DNA of 27,033 nucleotides from Candidatus Pacearchaeota archaeon (lineage in GTDB: Archaea > Nanoarchaeota > Nanoarchaeia > Pacearchaeales > GW2011-AR1). The notes under the pieces are model-generated. The model did not search any database. It was not told where the DNA came from and was given only the letters and a program-made list of their open reading frames with translations. The stretch is from the NCBI GenBank assembly GCA_002690445.1, contig NZER01000176.1:1-27033 (forward strand), read 5' to 3'. Shown here piece after piece: positions 6,859 through 14,844 of the stretch (position 1 is the stretch's first letter; each line of letters begins with the position of its first letter). The position numbers and the translations under genes were made by a program.

Positions 6859-8280
6859 ATGGTATCGGAAGTAAAAGACCAGATAGTCCATCTCTATACC
6901 CCGCTTGACTGGCAGCTTATCCCGTGGAACGCTAAGGCACGAGTCATCCTGTTGACTGGCTCAGCTGGGGGGGGTAAGAGCCGAGTAGCAGCCGAGAAGG
7001 TCAATGCCTTCTTGAAGCTCTATCCTGGGGCGATGGGATTGATGGTTCGTAAGACCCGTGAGAGTATGACAAACTCCACGGTTCTTTTTATGTCCACTTT
7101 GGTTGTCGGCACCGATGATGAGGTTAAGCACAAGCAGGATAAGCACCGCTTTGAGTATGACAATGGCTCCATCCTTGCCTATGGTGGCATGAAGGATGAG
7201 GAGCAGCGGGAGCAGGTGCGGTCTATCGGTCTGGCTGGCGGTCTGGATATCGTCTGGATTGAGGAAGCCAACAAGCTGACCGAGACCGATTACCAGGAGC
7301 TCCTTGCCCGTCTGAGGGGTGTGGCAGCTCCCTGGGTGCAAATAATACTGACGACTAACCCTGATGCCCCCAGCCACTGGATAAATCAGAGGCTTATCCT
7401 GGGTGGGGAGGCAAAGGTCTACTATAGCCACGCTGAGGATAACCCGTATAATCCAAAGGGCTATATTGAGACCCTTAACTCCTTGACAGGGGTAACCGCT
7501 AAGAGGCTAAGGGAGGGGCTCTGGGTGCAGGCGGAGGGTGTGGTCTACGATGATTACGACCCGGAAGTGCACCTGCTGGAGCACAGGGATATCCCGCCGA
7601 GCTGGAGGCGGTTCAGGTGCGTTGACTTCGGTTACACTAATCCCTTCGTCTGCCAGTGGTGGGCAGCCGATGATGATGGCAGACTCTATCTCTACCGTGA
7701 AATCTATAAGACTAGGCTGCTGACCGAGGATGCTGCTAGGGACATCTTATCAGCTGAAATCACTATGAGAGACCAGGATGGTAAGGCGATTGAGATGGAG
7801 TATATTGAGGAGACCATCTGTGACCATGATGCCGAGGACAGGGCTACCCTGGAGAGGTATCTGAGGGAAGGGATAACGGAGGTTCGGTCTAACCAGGAGG
7901 AATACCTGGTAGGCTTTGAGGATGAGGAGGAGCCAGAGATAGAGAGGCGGTTCAGCTCACCCCTGACTAAGGGGGCAGATAAGAAGGTGCAGGCTGGTAT
8001 TAAGGCGGTGCAAACCCGATTGCGACCAACTGGTGATGGCAAGCCCCGTATCTTTTTCCTCAAAGGTGCTTTAGCACACACCCCAGATGCCTCTCTGAGG
8101 GAGCGGAGCCGACCAACCAGCACGGTTGAGGAGCTTCCTGCTTATGTCTGGCACAGTGACCAGAGTGGTAAGCCCGTTAAGGAGGAGCCCGTTAAGGAGG
8201 ATGACCACGGCATGGATGACATGCGGTATATGGTAATGAGGTTTGACGGGAAAGGGAGTAAGGAGGTTCTTTTTGTCTAA
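6859..8280 (+). CDS. terL: Terminase large subunit
   Basis: 473 residues. ATPase motifs: Walker A GSAGGGKS at 34-41, Walker B IVWIEEA at 131-137, and coupling motif TTNP at 165-168. RNase H-like nuclease: D256 in VDFGYTNP, D322 in CDHDAEDR, and D453/D454 in HGMDDMRYM. The protein translocates DNA into the prohead through the portal and cuts concatemers. No ideal Shine-Dalgarno sits directly before ATG 6859; the AAGGAGG at 6835-6841 is about 17 bases away. An ATG slightly upstream opens only a short frame. Confidence 0.93.
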   Translation: MVSEVKDQIVHLYTPLDWQLIPWNAKARVILLTGSAGGGKSRVAAEKVNAFLKLYPGAMGLMVRKTRESMTNSTVLFMSTLVVGTDDEVKHKQDKHRFEYDNGSILAYGGMKDEEQREQVRSIGLAGGLDIVWIEEANKLTETDYQELLARLRGVAAPWVQIILTTNPDAPSHWINQRLILGGEAKVYYSHAEDNPYNPKGYIETLNSLTGVTAKRLREGLWVQAEGVVYDDYDPEVHLLEHRDIPPSWRRFRCVDFGYTNPFVCQWWAADDDGRLYLYREIYKTRLLTEDAARDILSAEITMRDQDGKAIEMEYIEETICDHDAEDRATLERYLREGITEVRSNQEEYLVGFEDEEEPEIERRFSSPLTKGADKKVQAGIKAVQTRLRPTGDGKPRIFFLKGALAHTPDASLRERSRPTSTVEELPAYVWHSDQSGKPVKEEPVKEDDHGMDDMRYMVMRFDGKGSKEVLFV

Positions 8281-8614
8281 GCGAGAATATGCCAGCCGAA
8301 TTGATAAGGTCGGGGTAGCCACCTCTCACCGAGATTATAGTCAGCTGAGGCACATGTCGGGGCTGGTGCCCATCCCAGAGCCAGACCCGAAGTGGGAGAC
8401 AATCCGTGCTGCCAAGGCACAGTGTGCCAGTAAATGTGCCAGGTTTAGTGGTATCAACGGGAGCTGCTCCCTGGGCAGGTTGCCCTGTAGGGGGTGTGGG
8501 TTTATTGTGAAGCAGCAGGGGGAGAAGGTTGACCGTATGCCTCAGGCTGAGATAGAGGAGCTGATGCAGCCTGCTTATAGACCTCAAGGCATCATGGGGG
8601 TCAAGATAGCTTGA
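8273..8614 (+). CDS. Cys-rich protein (probable TTG start)
   Basis: 113 residues from TTG 8273, six bases after AGGAGG (8261-8266), overlapping the terL stop by eight bases. An in-frame ATG at 8243 exists, but it lies upstream of that Shine-Dalgarno site. Five Cys cluster in about 26 residues (C-x3-C-x10-C-x6-C-x2-C), suggesting a metal site. The C-terminal third ends G-I-M-G-V-K-I-A. I recognise no family. It lies between terL and the portal gene. Confidence 0.65.
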   Translation: MSKREYASRIDKVGVATSHRDYSQLRHMSGLVPIPEPDPKWETIRAAKAQCASKCARFSGINGSCSLGRLPCRGCGFIVKQQGEKVDRMPQAEIEELMQPAYRPQGIMGVKIA

Positions 8615-8638
8615 CAGACATGATACACTATTCATTAG
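8611..8638 (+). promoter_or_regulatory. Weak possible promoter before the portal gene
   Basis: TTGACA at 8611-8616 shares the ten bases CTTGACAGAC with the methyltransferase promoter. The best-spaced -10 candidate (CATTAG, 8633-8638) matches the consensus at only three positions. The 58-base gap between genes would allow an internal promoter, but the evidence is weak. Confidence 0.25.
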
Positions 8639-8672
8639 TGCACTCAAGTCTTCAACCTGACGAGGAGGGAGA

Positions 8673-10730
8673 ATGGCTAAACTTGCCGAGAGGGTAAGGC
8701 AAGCAGTCCGTGTTCTAGCAGAAAAGACACCTTGGTATTCCTCGGCATCGTCTGCCTGGATGATACCGACTAGCTACAATACCAGGGACTACCTCAAGAC
8801 CTATGGCGAGATAGGCTGGCTCTTTGGCTGTGTGAGCAGGATAGGGCAGGCGGTGGCGGATGCGGAGCTGAAGCTCAGAGTCAGGCGGTCAGCCGATGAG
8901 GTGGAACACCTTTATGAGCATCCGATGCTGGATGTCCTGGACTACTGTAACCCCTTCCAGACGGGCTATGAGTTCAGGATGTTGACCCAGTTCTACCTTG
9001 ACCTGGTAGGCAACAGTTTCTGGTATGTGGTAAAGAATCGCCTGGGCACCCCAGTGGAGCTCTGGGTGGTTCCACCACAATACATGCACCCAGTCCCCGA
9101 TAGGAAGACCTTCATGGCTGGCTGGATATTCAGGACAGGACAGGAGGAGATACCTTTTGAGCTGAATGAGATAATCCACCTCAGTTATCCTAACCCAGAC
9201 AATGCCTACTGGGGGATATCACCGGCTCAGAGCATAGCGGTAGACCTGCAGACCGAGGCCTTTGCTGGCAGGTGGAACCGTAACTACTTCTATAATGACG
9301 CTGCCATCGGCACGGTGCTCTCCTATCCAGAGGAGATTAGCCCCGATGAGTATGAGAGAATCAAGGAGCAGTGGGCTACCAACCACAGGGGAGTCGGCAG
9401 GGCTCACCGCATGGCGGTCATTTCTGGTGGTGCCCAGCTGGAGAAGGCAGTCATCTCACAGCGAGATATGGACTTCCACAAGCTACGGCACCTGAATCGG
9501 GACAATATCTTGGGAGCTTATGGTATGCCCCTCTCCGTGATGGGGGTCTCCGAGAATGTGAATAGGGCAAATGCCGAGTCAGGAGAGTATGTCTTTTCCA
9601 GGTGGACAGTGAAACCCCGACTCACTCTGATAGCAGCCAAACTGACGGAGCAGCTGGCACCCCTCTTTGATAAAAAGCTGGAGGTTATGTTCGTCGACCC
9701 AGTGCCCCAGAACAAGGAACAGAACAGGAAGGAACGGGAAGGTGCTCTTAACGCAGGCTATATGACCATAAATGAAGCCAGGCAGATGGCTGACATGACC
9801 GAGATAGATGGGGGCGATGTCCTCCTCTTCCCGAATAATAAGGTTCCGATTCGCCTGGAGAATGGTAAGCTGGTCGACCTTCCTACCCCTCGCTTGGCTA
9901 ATAGCGGAACACCTGCCGAGGGGGAGACCTTCTCCATTAAAGCTAAGAGCAACGGTCACAAGCTCCTGGGAACCGAGGAGGAGAGAGATGCCTTCTGGAG
10001 CAGGTATGTAGCCAAGGCGGAAGCCGAGGAGAAGGATATCATCGGTGAGCTCAAGGATATGTTCCAGGGGCAACGGAAGGAAGCCCTGGGCAACTTGACC
10101 CTCTCAGGCGGTAAGAACCAAAAACTCATTGACCAGGGTAAAGCTAAGGAGACCTTTACCGATGCGGTGACCGAACAGCTTACCGAATTGGTAAGTTCTG
10201 CCTATGAGGATGCTCTGGAATTGGTGGCTCCTAAGACTCCGCATAAGATGGTTAAGCCTACAGGGAGTCTCAAGGAGGCGATAGATAGTTATATCTGGAG
10301 GGCAGAAGGTGACCCTGTGCCCTTTGAGGAAGCAATGGAATGGCTCAAGACCCGTATCGGATGGGCAGCTGTGGAGATTGGAGAGGAAACAGCCAAGCTC
10401 CTGGCAGACCAGCTGGCTGCTGGCTTTGCCGAGGGGGAGGGAATCCCTGAACTAGCTAAGCGGGTGGATACAGTATTTGATGGTGCGACCAAGAACCGAA
10501 CCGTAATGATAGCTCGCACCGAGACCATCATGGCGAGCAATGAAGGTGCTCTCAAGGGCTATGAGGCAGCTGAGGTGGAGGAGGCAGAGTTCTTTGCTGC
10601 TATGGATGAGAGGACTTGCCCCGAATGCAATGGATTACACGGAGATGTTTTTAGCTTAAAGGATGCCCATGGGATGATTCCAATACATCCCCAGTGCAGG
10701 TGTGTGTGGCTACCAGCAGTAGGAGGTTAA
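8673..10730 (+). CDS. Portal protein fused to a MuF-type head morphogenesis domain
   Basis: 685 residues; ATG 8673 behind GGAGGGAG. Residues 20-400 are an HK97-family portal: W-L-F-G-C-V-S-R-I-G-Q-A-V near the start, L-Y-E-H-P-M-L-D-V-L, G-N-S-F-W-Y-V-V and W-G-I-S-P-A-Q-S. A helical linker follows (about 430-600), then a MuF-like domain with ARTE, CPEC at 649-652, and I-P-I-H-P-Q-C-R-C ending at C677. The portal forms the dodecameric DNA channel; MuF domains act in early head assembly and may be carried into the head. The two are usually separate genes, though fusions are known. The 685-residue length fits a fusion. Confidence 0.9.
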   Translation: MAKLAERVRQAVRVLAEKTPWYSSASSAWMIPTSYNTRDYLKTYGEIGWLFGCVSRIGQAVADAELKLRVRRSADEVEHLYEHPMLDVLDYCNPFQTGYEFRMLTQFYLDLVGNSFWYVVKNRLGTPVELWVVPPQYMHPVPDRKTFMAGWIFRTGQEEIPFELNEIIHLSYPNPDNAYWGISPAQSIAVDLQTEAFAGRWNRNYFYNDAAIGTVLSYPEEISPDEYERIKEQWATNHRGVGRAHRMAVISGGAQLEKAVISQRDMDFHKLRHLNRDNILGAYGMPLSVMGVSENVNRANAESGEYVFSRWTVKPRLTLIAAKLTEQLAPLFDKKLEVMFVDPVPQNKEQNRKEREGALNAGYMTINEARQMADMTEIDGGDVLLFPNNKVPIRLENGKLVDLPTPRLANSGTPAEGETFSIKAKSNGHKLLGTEEERDAFWSRYVAKAEAEEKDIIGELKDMFQGQRKEALGNLTLSGGKNQKLIDQGKAKETFTDAVTEQLTELVSSAYEDALELVAPKTPHKMVKPTGSLKEAIDSYIWRAEGDPVPFEEAMEWLKTRIGWAAVEIGEETAKLLADQLAAGFAEGEGIPELAKRVDTVFDGATKNRTVMIARTETIMASNEGALKGYEAAEVEEAEFFAAMDERTCPECNGLHGDVFSLKDAHGMIPIHPQCRCVWLPAVGG
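10155..10195. repeat. Palindrome site E with a degenerate partner inside the portal gene
   Basis: Site E is CTTACC-GAATT-GGTAAG (10179-10195), followed by TTCTG exactly as at site D. A degenerate copy, TTTACC-GATGC-GGTGAC (10155-10171), lies 24 bp upstream centre to centre, resembling the paired arrangement in the replication gene. This is far from the other sites, so the motif is dispersed. Confidence 0.5.
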
Positions 10731-10732
10731 GA

Positions 10733-10891
10733 ATGGCAGTAGTAGCTAAATGTTTGAGGTGTAAAAACCTAGGAGTGGTGACAACTGGTAAAGGGCTGGA
10801 AGGGCAATGTGTGAAGGGGTATTTCAAGCTCCTTCCTATCAGTGGGTTACGGTATCCCAGGGCTTGCATTAAGTTCAGCCCAGCTAAGTAG
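10733..10891 (+). CDS. 52-residue Cys-containing protein
   Basis: ATG 10733 behind AGGAGG (10721-10726). A longer in-frame reading from 10694 would start inside the portal gene and is rejected. CLRC at residues 7-10, C26 and C46 could make a small zinc site. It looks like the short Cys-rich proteins common in phages of anaerobes. Function unknown; it sits between the portal and protease genes. Confidence 0.65.
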   Translation: MAVVAKCLRCKNLGVVTTGKGLEGQCVKGYFKLLPISGLRYPRACIKFSPAK

Positions 10892-10904
10892 GGAGGGAAA
10901 TTGA

Positions 10905-12410
10905 ATGGAAAAGAACGAATTACAGCGGAGAACATTCCGAGGTGAGATCAGCAACGCCAACCTCAAGACGGGAGTGGTAGATGCCCTTATCCCGATGTCC
11001 ACTGGTTCTGAGGACAGGATGGGCGAGGTTATCCTGCCCAGTGCCTTCAAGAAACATCTCAAGGAGTTCATGAAGCATCCCGTCATGGTTAGCTCTCATG
11101 ACTACTGGAGCCTGTTGAATCAGATAGGTTACTTCACTGAGCTGGAGGTGACCGACCAGGGGCTGATGGGTAAGCCCTGCTACTACATAGGTATGGGTAA
11201 TCCAGAAGCTGACTGGGCGTTTGTGCTTGCCACCTTGAACATGGCAGCCTTCTCGGTTGGCTTTATCCCGATAAAGTCCTCTTTAGGGGATAGGGAAAAG
11301 GGTGAGCCATGGGAGATCTATGAGGAGGTGGAGCTCCTAGAGATATCTCAGGTGGTTGTTCCTGCTAATAGGGAAGCTATCCAGAGCCTCAAATCCGAGC
11401 ACCCCGACCAGTATGCCCAGCTGCAACCAGTGGTCAAGCAGCTCATGGAGGAGGCGGTAAAGGAAAAGAATCTCTGGCTGGGAATAGAGATATCTGATGA
11501 CCCAGCTGTGGCTCCGCTGGTTCACCTGGAGTCCTACGGTGTCAAGAAGGAGGAGCTGGAAACGAAGGGAAAGAATCTCTGGCTGGGAGATGACCCAGTG
11601 GTCAAGCAGCTCATGGAGGAGGCGGTAATGGAGCCCATTGAGAAGGTGGAGGAGACCGAGGATTACATCCGAGTCCCCAACCCGAAGGATGATGGTGACC
11701 ATAAAGGCCACGATGTCAAGACCATAGATATTGACAAGGACAAGGGTATTAAAGCCCTCTACTGCGTTGACGATAAGGTCGTCATGACTTACCTCTTTAG
11801 CAAAGAGGAGGGCTGGATATTGAGTTCTGCTAAGGAGTGGGTGGAGGAGCACTCCAAATCACTGGAGGGCTGGTGGGAGAGTGATAGTGGCTACTTCGGT
11901 GCCGGGCAGACACTGAACTATCCCGACTGGTTATCTATCTACGGATTAGGTGTGGAGGAAGGTGTAGGAGTAATAAGACAGAAGCTGGCAGAGGACAAGC
12001 CTATCAGCCAGGACGAGCTGATGGATGAGATGAGCTTCTTAGCTGAGAACCTTGCTGTGGTGGGATTGAATGAGGAGGCACACCGCCACGGGCACGAGCT
12101 CCTACGGTTGATAATGCGTGACCTGGGGAACGACATCCCCATTGATATAGTCCAGATGGCTGGAGCTTTGCTCTCGGATAAGACCAGGGCTGATATCACT
12201 ACTATAGCAGGGCTGCTTGACGGTGTTATTAAGAGGTCAAACCTTGAGGAGCCAGAGCCAATACCCGACAAGGAACAGCTTGCCGAAGCAGTTAAAGCGG
12301 TGCTGACCGGGATGGAGGAGGAAACCGACACAGCCCAGGTAGCCCGTAAGGAGGAAATCAAGCAAGCAGTCTCTGAGGTCATTGACGAGCTCAGAGGCGT
12401 AGTAAAATAA
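10905..12410 (+). CDS. HK97-type prohead protease with long C-terminal extension
   Basis: 501 residues. Residues 10-165 form the S78-family serine protease that matures HK97-like proheads. The candidate catalytic triad is H65 (SSHDY), S117 (AAFSVGF) and E146 (LLEISQVVVPAN). Residues 165-245 hold two interleaved near-identical repeats (KNLWLG and VVKQLMEEAV). Residues 250-320 match a domain seen in Firmicutes-type phages (T-E-D-Y-I-R-V-P, I-D-I...G-I-K-A-L, Y-L-F...G-W...A-x-x-W-V). The rest is helical and ends in coiled-coil-like sequence similar to the start of the capsid protein. HK97 proteases are about 200-250 residues, so this is twice the usual size; the extension may act as a scaffold. 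Confidence 0.85.
   Translation: MEKNELQRRTFRGEISNANLKTGVVDALIPMSTGSEDRMGEVILPSAFKKHLKEFMKHPVMVSSHDYWSLLNQIGYFTELEVTDQGLMGKPCYYIGMGNPEADWAFVLATLNMAAFSVGFIPIKSSLGDREKGEPWEIYEEVELLEISQVVVPANREAIQSLKSEHPDQYAQLQPVVKQLMEEAVKEKNLWLGIEISDDPAVAPLVHLESYGVKKEELETKGKNLWLGDDPVVKQLMEEAVMEPIEKVEETEDYIRVPNPKDDGDHKGHDVKTIDIDKDKGIKALYCVDDKVVMTYLFSKEEGWILSSAKEWVEEHSKSLEGWWESDSGYFGAGQTLNYPDWLSIYGLGVEEGVGVIRQKLAEDKPISQDELMDEMSFLAENLAVVGLNEEAHRHGHELLRLIMRDLGNDIPIDIVQMAGALLSDKTRADITTIAGLLDGVIKRSNLEEPEPIPDKEQLAEAVKAVLTGMEEETDTAQVARKEEIKQAVSEVIDELRGVVK
11427..11628 (+). repeat. In-frame direct repeats in the protease extension
   Basis: A 34-bp stretch at 11427-11460 is repeated exactly at 11595-11628, offset 168 bp (56 codons). 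A 19-bp stretch at 11465-11483 is repeated exactly at 11570-11588. The order of the two elements differs between copies, so this is not a simple tandem duplication. Exact DNA identity implies a recent event or ongoing recombination. Confidence 0.9.
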
Positions 12411-12427
12411 AGGGAGGAACCAAGACC

Positions 12428-13645
12428 ATGAGTGATGATTTGAAACAGGCAATCAAGGAGGTTCTGGAGGAGGCGGGGATTACCAAAGCTCCAGCCAAGA
12501 AGGAGAACGCTGATGCGGTGATTACTATCACCAAGAACCCAGAGGATGCCCTGTTGGAGTCCAGGAGGGGTGAATGGGGGAGTCTCAGCGAGTTTGCCCT
12601 TGATGTGGTCAGGGCAGACAAGAAGGGCGGACACTTCACCGAGAGAATGAAGAAGTGGCATTCTGCAGCCATGAAGGTGGAGGGTGCCGAGATGCGGGCA
12701 GCGACTACAGGGCACATGGAGGAAAGTGAACTTGCCACTGGCGGATACCTGGTGCCAGAGGAGTTCCGTGCCGAGCTGCAGATACAGGCGATTGAGAACT
12801 CCATCGTCAGGAGCCGTGCCACCAAGATACCGATGGCGACCAACCGCATCAGTGTCCCTGTGGTGGATGTATCCAGCCACGCCTCAAACTTCTTTGGCGG
12901 GGTGACCGTCTACCGACCCGATGAGGCAGCGACCATCACGGCATCCAGACCGAAGCTGGGCAGGGTAGCCCTGAACCTGCACAAGCTGACGGGTCTGGTC
13001 TATGTGACCGATGAGATACTGGATGACTCGCCGATATCCCTGGAGCCCTTGCTCAAGAGCATGTTCGGCTCAGCCATCGCCTTCGTGGAGGATGACGATT
13101 ATATCCAGGGCAACGGTTCGGGGCAGCCCCTGGGAGCCTTTAATTCCAGCAATCCCGCTATCATAAATGTGACCAGGGACACGGGCAGCGAAATCAACTA
13201 CCAGGACATCGTGAATATGTGGAGCAGATGCCATCCGTCTTGTCTCGGCAACTCTGTGTGGCTGGCTCACATTGACACATTCCCTCAGCTGGCCACCATG
13301 AGCCTGGCTGTTGGCACTGGTGGAGCCCCCGTGTGGCTCCCAGCTGGTGCAGCTGCGGTCTCGCCATTCGGGACATTGATGGGCAAGCCCCTGATATTGA
13401 CCGAGAAGATGGCGACCATGGGGTCGGCTGGAGATATCGGGTTGGTTGATTTCAGCCAATACTGGGTCGGGGACAAACAGGGTAGCAACCTTAAAACCGC
13501 ATCATCCATCCATGTCTCCTTCGCTACCGATGAGGTGGCGTTTAGATTCACGATGCGATATGACGGTGCTCCGTCATGGCTGAATGCTTTGACCCCACGC
13601 AGGGGTGCCAATACCCTGTCACCGTTTATCAGCCTGGCTGCCTAG
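12428..13645 (+). CDS. Major capsid protein, HK97 fold
   Basis: 405 residues; ATG 12428 behind GGGAGGAA. Residues 1-100 are helical and charged, matching the delta scaffolding domain removed by the protease. The mature shell protein probably begins around residues 90-105 (the segment ATTGHMEESELATGGYLVP). Recognisable HK97 elements follow: GGYLVP, a conserved IPVPV-like strand, and the L-V-x-V-T-D-E-I-L-D-D-S segment of the spine region, then G-x-P-L and a C-terminal Phe-Arg-F-T strand. It assembles the icosahedral head together with the portal and protease. Confidence 0.92.
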   Translation: MSDDLKQAIKEVLEEAGITKAPAKKENADAVITITKNPEDALLESRRGEWGSLSEFALDVVRADKKGGHFTERMKKWHSAAMKVEGAEMRAATTGHMEESELATGGYLVPEEFRAELQIQAIENSIVRSRATKIPMATNRISVPVVDVSSHASNFFGGVTVYRPDEAATITASRPKLGRVALNLHKLTGLVYVTDEILDDSPISLEPLLKSMFGSAIAFVEDDDYIQGNGSGQPLGAFNSSNPAIINVTRDTGSEINYQDIVNMWSRCHPSCLGNSVWLAHIDTFPQLATMSLAVGTGGAPVWLPAGAAAVSPFGTLMGKPLILTEKMATMGSAGDIGLVDFSQYWVGDKQGSNLKTASSIHVSFATDEVAFRFTMRYDGAPSWLNALTPRRGANTLSPFISLAA

Positions 13646-13681
13646 TGGTAGCGGATAAGTAAGTAAAGGGAGGAAAAGAAC

Positions 13682-14146
13682 ATGAGTCTCGGAGAATTGA
13701 TTATAGCACCATCGGTGGGACTGGCACCCGTTGATTGCAATGGGGGGAAGACCACCGATATTGTCAACACCCAGCTCTATGACAGGATTGATTTCCTGGT
13801 CTACTTGGGTGTTACGGGAGCAGCATCAACGCTGACGGTGGAGGAATGCGATGATGTAACCCCCTCCAACAGCACCGCCATAGCCTTTGACTATGAGGTT
13901 ACGGCTACTGCCAACAGTGATGACTTCGGGAGCATCACCCGAGCCACCAGTTCGGGTATCAGCCTGGGTTCATCGGATGACGGGAAAATGTGGATTCTGC
14001 ACATCCGCTCCTCGGAGCTGACGGAGGATTATCCCTATGTCAGGGTTTCCCTGGCAGACCCCAGTGGGAGTTCCATCGTCTGTATTATCCCGCTGTGCTA
14101 CGGAGCACGGTATATGAAGGAGACAATGCCGACAGCCATTACCTAA
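13682..14146 (+). CDS. Probable head decoration or capsid-stabilising protein
   Basis: 154 residues, 36 bases after the capsid gene; ATG behind GGGAGG. It is beta-rich with many Thr, Ser and Gly residues, an aromatic-hydrophobic strand (YDRIDFLVYLGV), and a C-terminal strand (SIVCIIPLCYGARY). No signal peptide or membrane helix. Gene order directly after the major capsid gene and composition suit a decoration protein; no family motif is diagnostic. Confidence 0.65.
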   Translation: MSLGELIIAPSVGLAPVDCNGGKTTDIVNTQLYDRIDFLVYLGVTGAASTLTVEECDDVTPSNSTAIAFDYEVTATANSDDFGSITRATSSGISLGSSDDGKMWILHIRSSELTEDYPYVRVSLADPSGSSIVCIIPLCYGARYMKETMPTAIT

Positions 14147-14156
14147 TCGGTGAATA

Positions 14157-14285
14157 ATGGGGAGGGCTAAAGGTAAGACCGACCAGCTTGTTACGGAGGA
14201 GGGGAGGAAGTCCCTCTCCTCCCCCGTCAAGGACAGGATGTTAAAGAAGCCTGTCCGTAAAAAGAAACTACCTGAGAGGAGGTAA
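14157..14285 (+). CDS. Possible 42-residue basic protein
   Basis: Reads from ATG 14157 to TAA 14285 and fills the gap before the lipoprotein gene. The product is strongly basic at its end (KKPVRKKKLPERR). No Shine-Dalgarno precedes the ATG, so the coding call is uncertain. Its last codons contain the GAGGAGGT site used by the lipoprotein gene. A strong hairpin lies in its middle (14195-14222). Confidence 0.4.
   Translation: MGRAKGKTDQLVTEEGRKSLSSPVKDRMLKKPVRKKKLPERR
14195..14222 (+). other. Strong GC-rich hairpin upstream of the lipoprotein gene
   Basis: GGAGGAGGGG (14195-14204) pairs with CCTCTCCTCC (14213-14222), ten pairs including one G-U, around an 8-base loop. No T-run follows, so it is not a canonical terminator. 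It could reduce expression of the lipoprotein block relative to the capsid genes or set an mRNA processing boundary. Confidence 0.55.
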
Positions 14286-14289
14286 TCAG

Positions 14290-14835
14290 ATGAAAAAGAA
14301 ACTCTACGGATTCCTGGGGTTATGGCTTAGCGCCTTGACATTTCTGCTGGCAGGCTGTGTCCCTGCCGTTACACCACCCGTGGATACGGAGCCAGTTGAG
14401 CCGATAAACGAGACCCCCGGGGCATCGGTGGCGGTCAAAGCCAAGTGGTCAAGCGGTAACTTGCTCTTTGAGAAAAAGAGCGATGGCACCGACCTGTTTG
14501 AGATTGATGCGGGTAATGACAGAATAGAAGCACCAGACGCTCTGTTCACCACCTTCACAGTGACCAGTCCTACTATAAGCGGGACACCTGTGGTGGCAAA
14601 CAGGGCATCAGGGAATGTTTCCTCAAATGCCGATGGTAGACCGACTATAGTTGTGACTCATGGGCTGAGCGGGTCTCCGCTGGCTGTATTTGCTAATTGG
14701 GCAACTGACCCTGGTGGTGACCCAGGGATCTTCATTAATTCTGTGGGAGCAACTACCTTTACCATCAATGCCACCTCTGCCAATATCACTGGTGGTACCG
14801 TGGTCTATTGGTTCGCAATACTGGCTCATGAGTAA
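14290..14835 (+). CDS. Phage-encoded lipoprotein with a beta-rich fibre-like domain
   Basis: 181 residues; ATG 14290 behind GAGGAGGT. Residues 1-22 form a classical lipoprotein signal (MKKK, hydrophobic core, LLAG) with lipidated Cys at 23. A Pro-rich linker (about 26-45) leads to a beta-rich domain whose C-terminal half (VVTHGLSGSPLAVFANW, then I-N-S-V-G-A-T-T-F-T-I and a Y-W-F-A end) resembles repeat units of phage tail-fibre or capsid-fibre proteins. It would be exported and anchored to the cell surface of the infected host. It could be a superinfection-exclusion decoy, a lysis component, or an envelope-modifying factor. An exported lipoprotein between capsid and connector genes is unusual. 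Confidence 0.82.
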   Translation: MKKKLYGFLGLWLSALTFLLAGCVPAVTPPVDTEPVEPINETPGASVAVKAKWSSGNLLFEKKSDGTDLFEIDAGNDRIEAPDALFTTFTVTSPTISGTPVVANRASGNVSSNADGRPTIVVTHGLSGSPLAVFANWATDPGGDPGIFINSVGATTFTINATSANITGGTVVYWFAILAHE

Positions 14836-14844
14836 GAGGGCGAG

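Noticed and set aside
8243..8272. ATG 8243 as start of the Cys-rich protein
   Set aside because: It lies inside terL upstream of a strong AGGAGG that is ideally spaced for TTG 8273.
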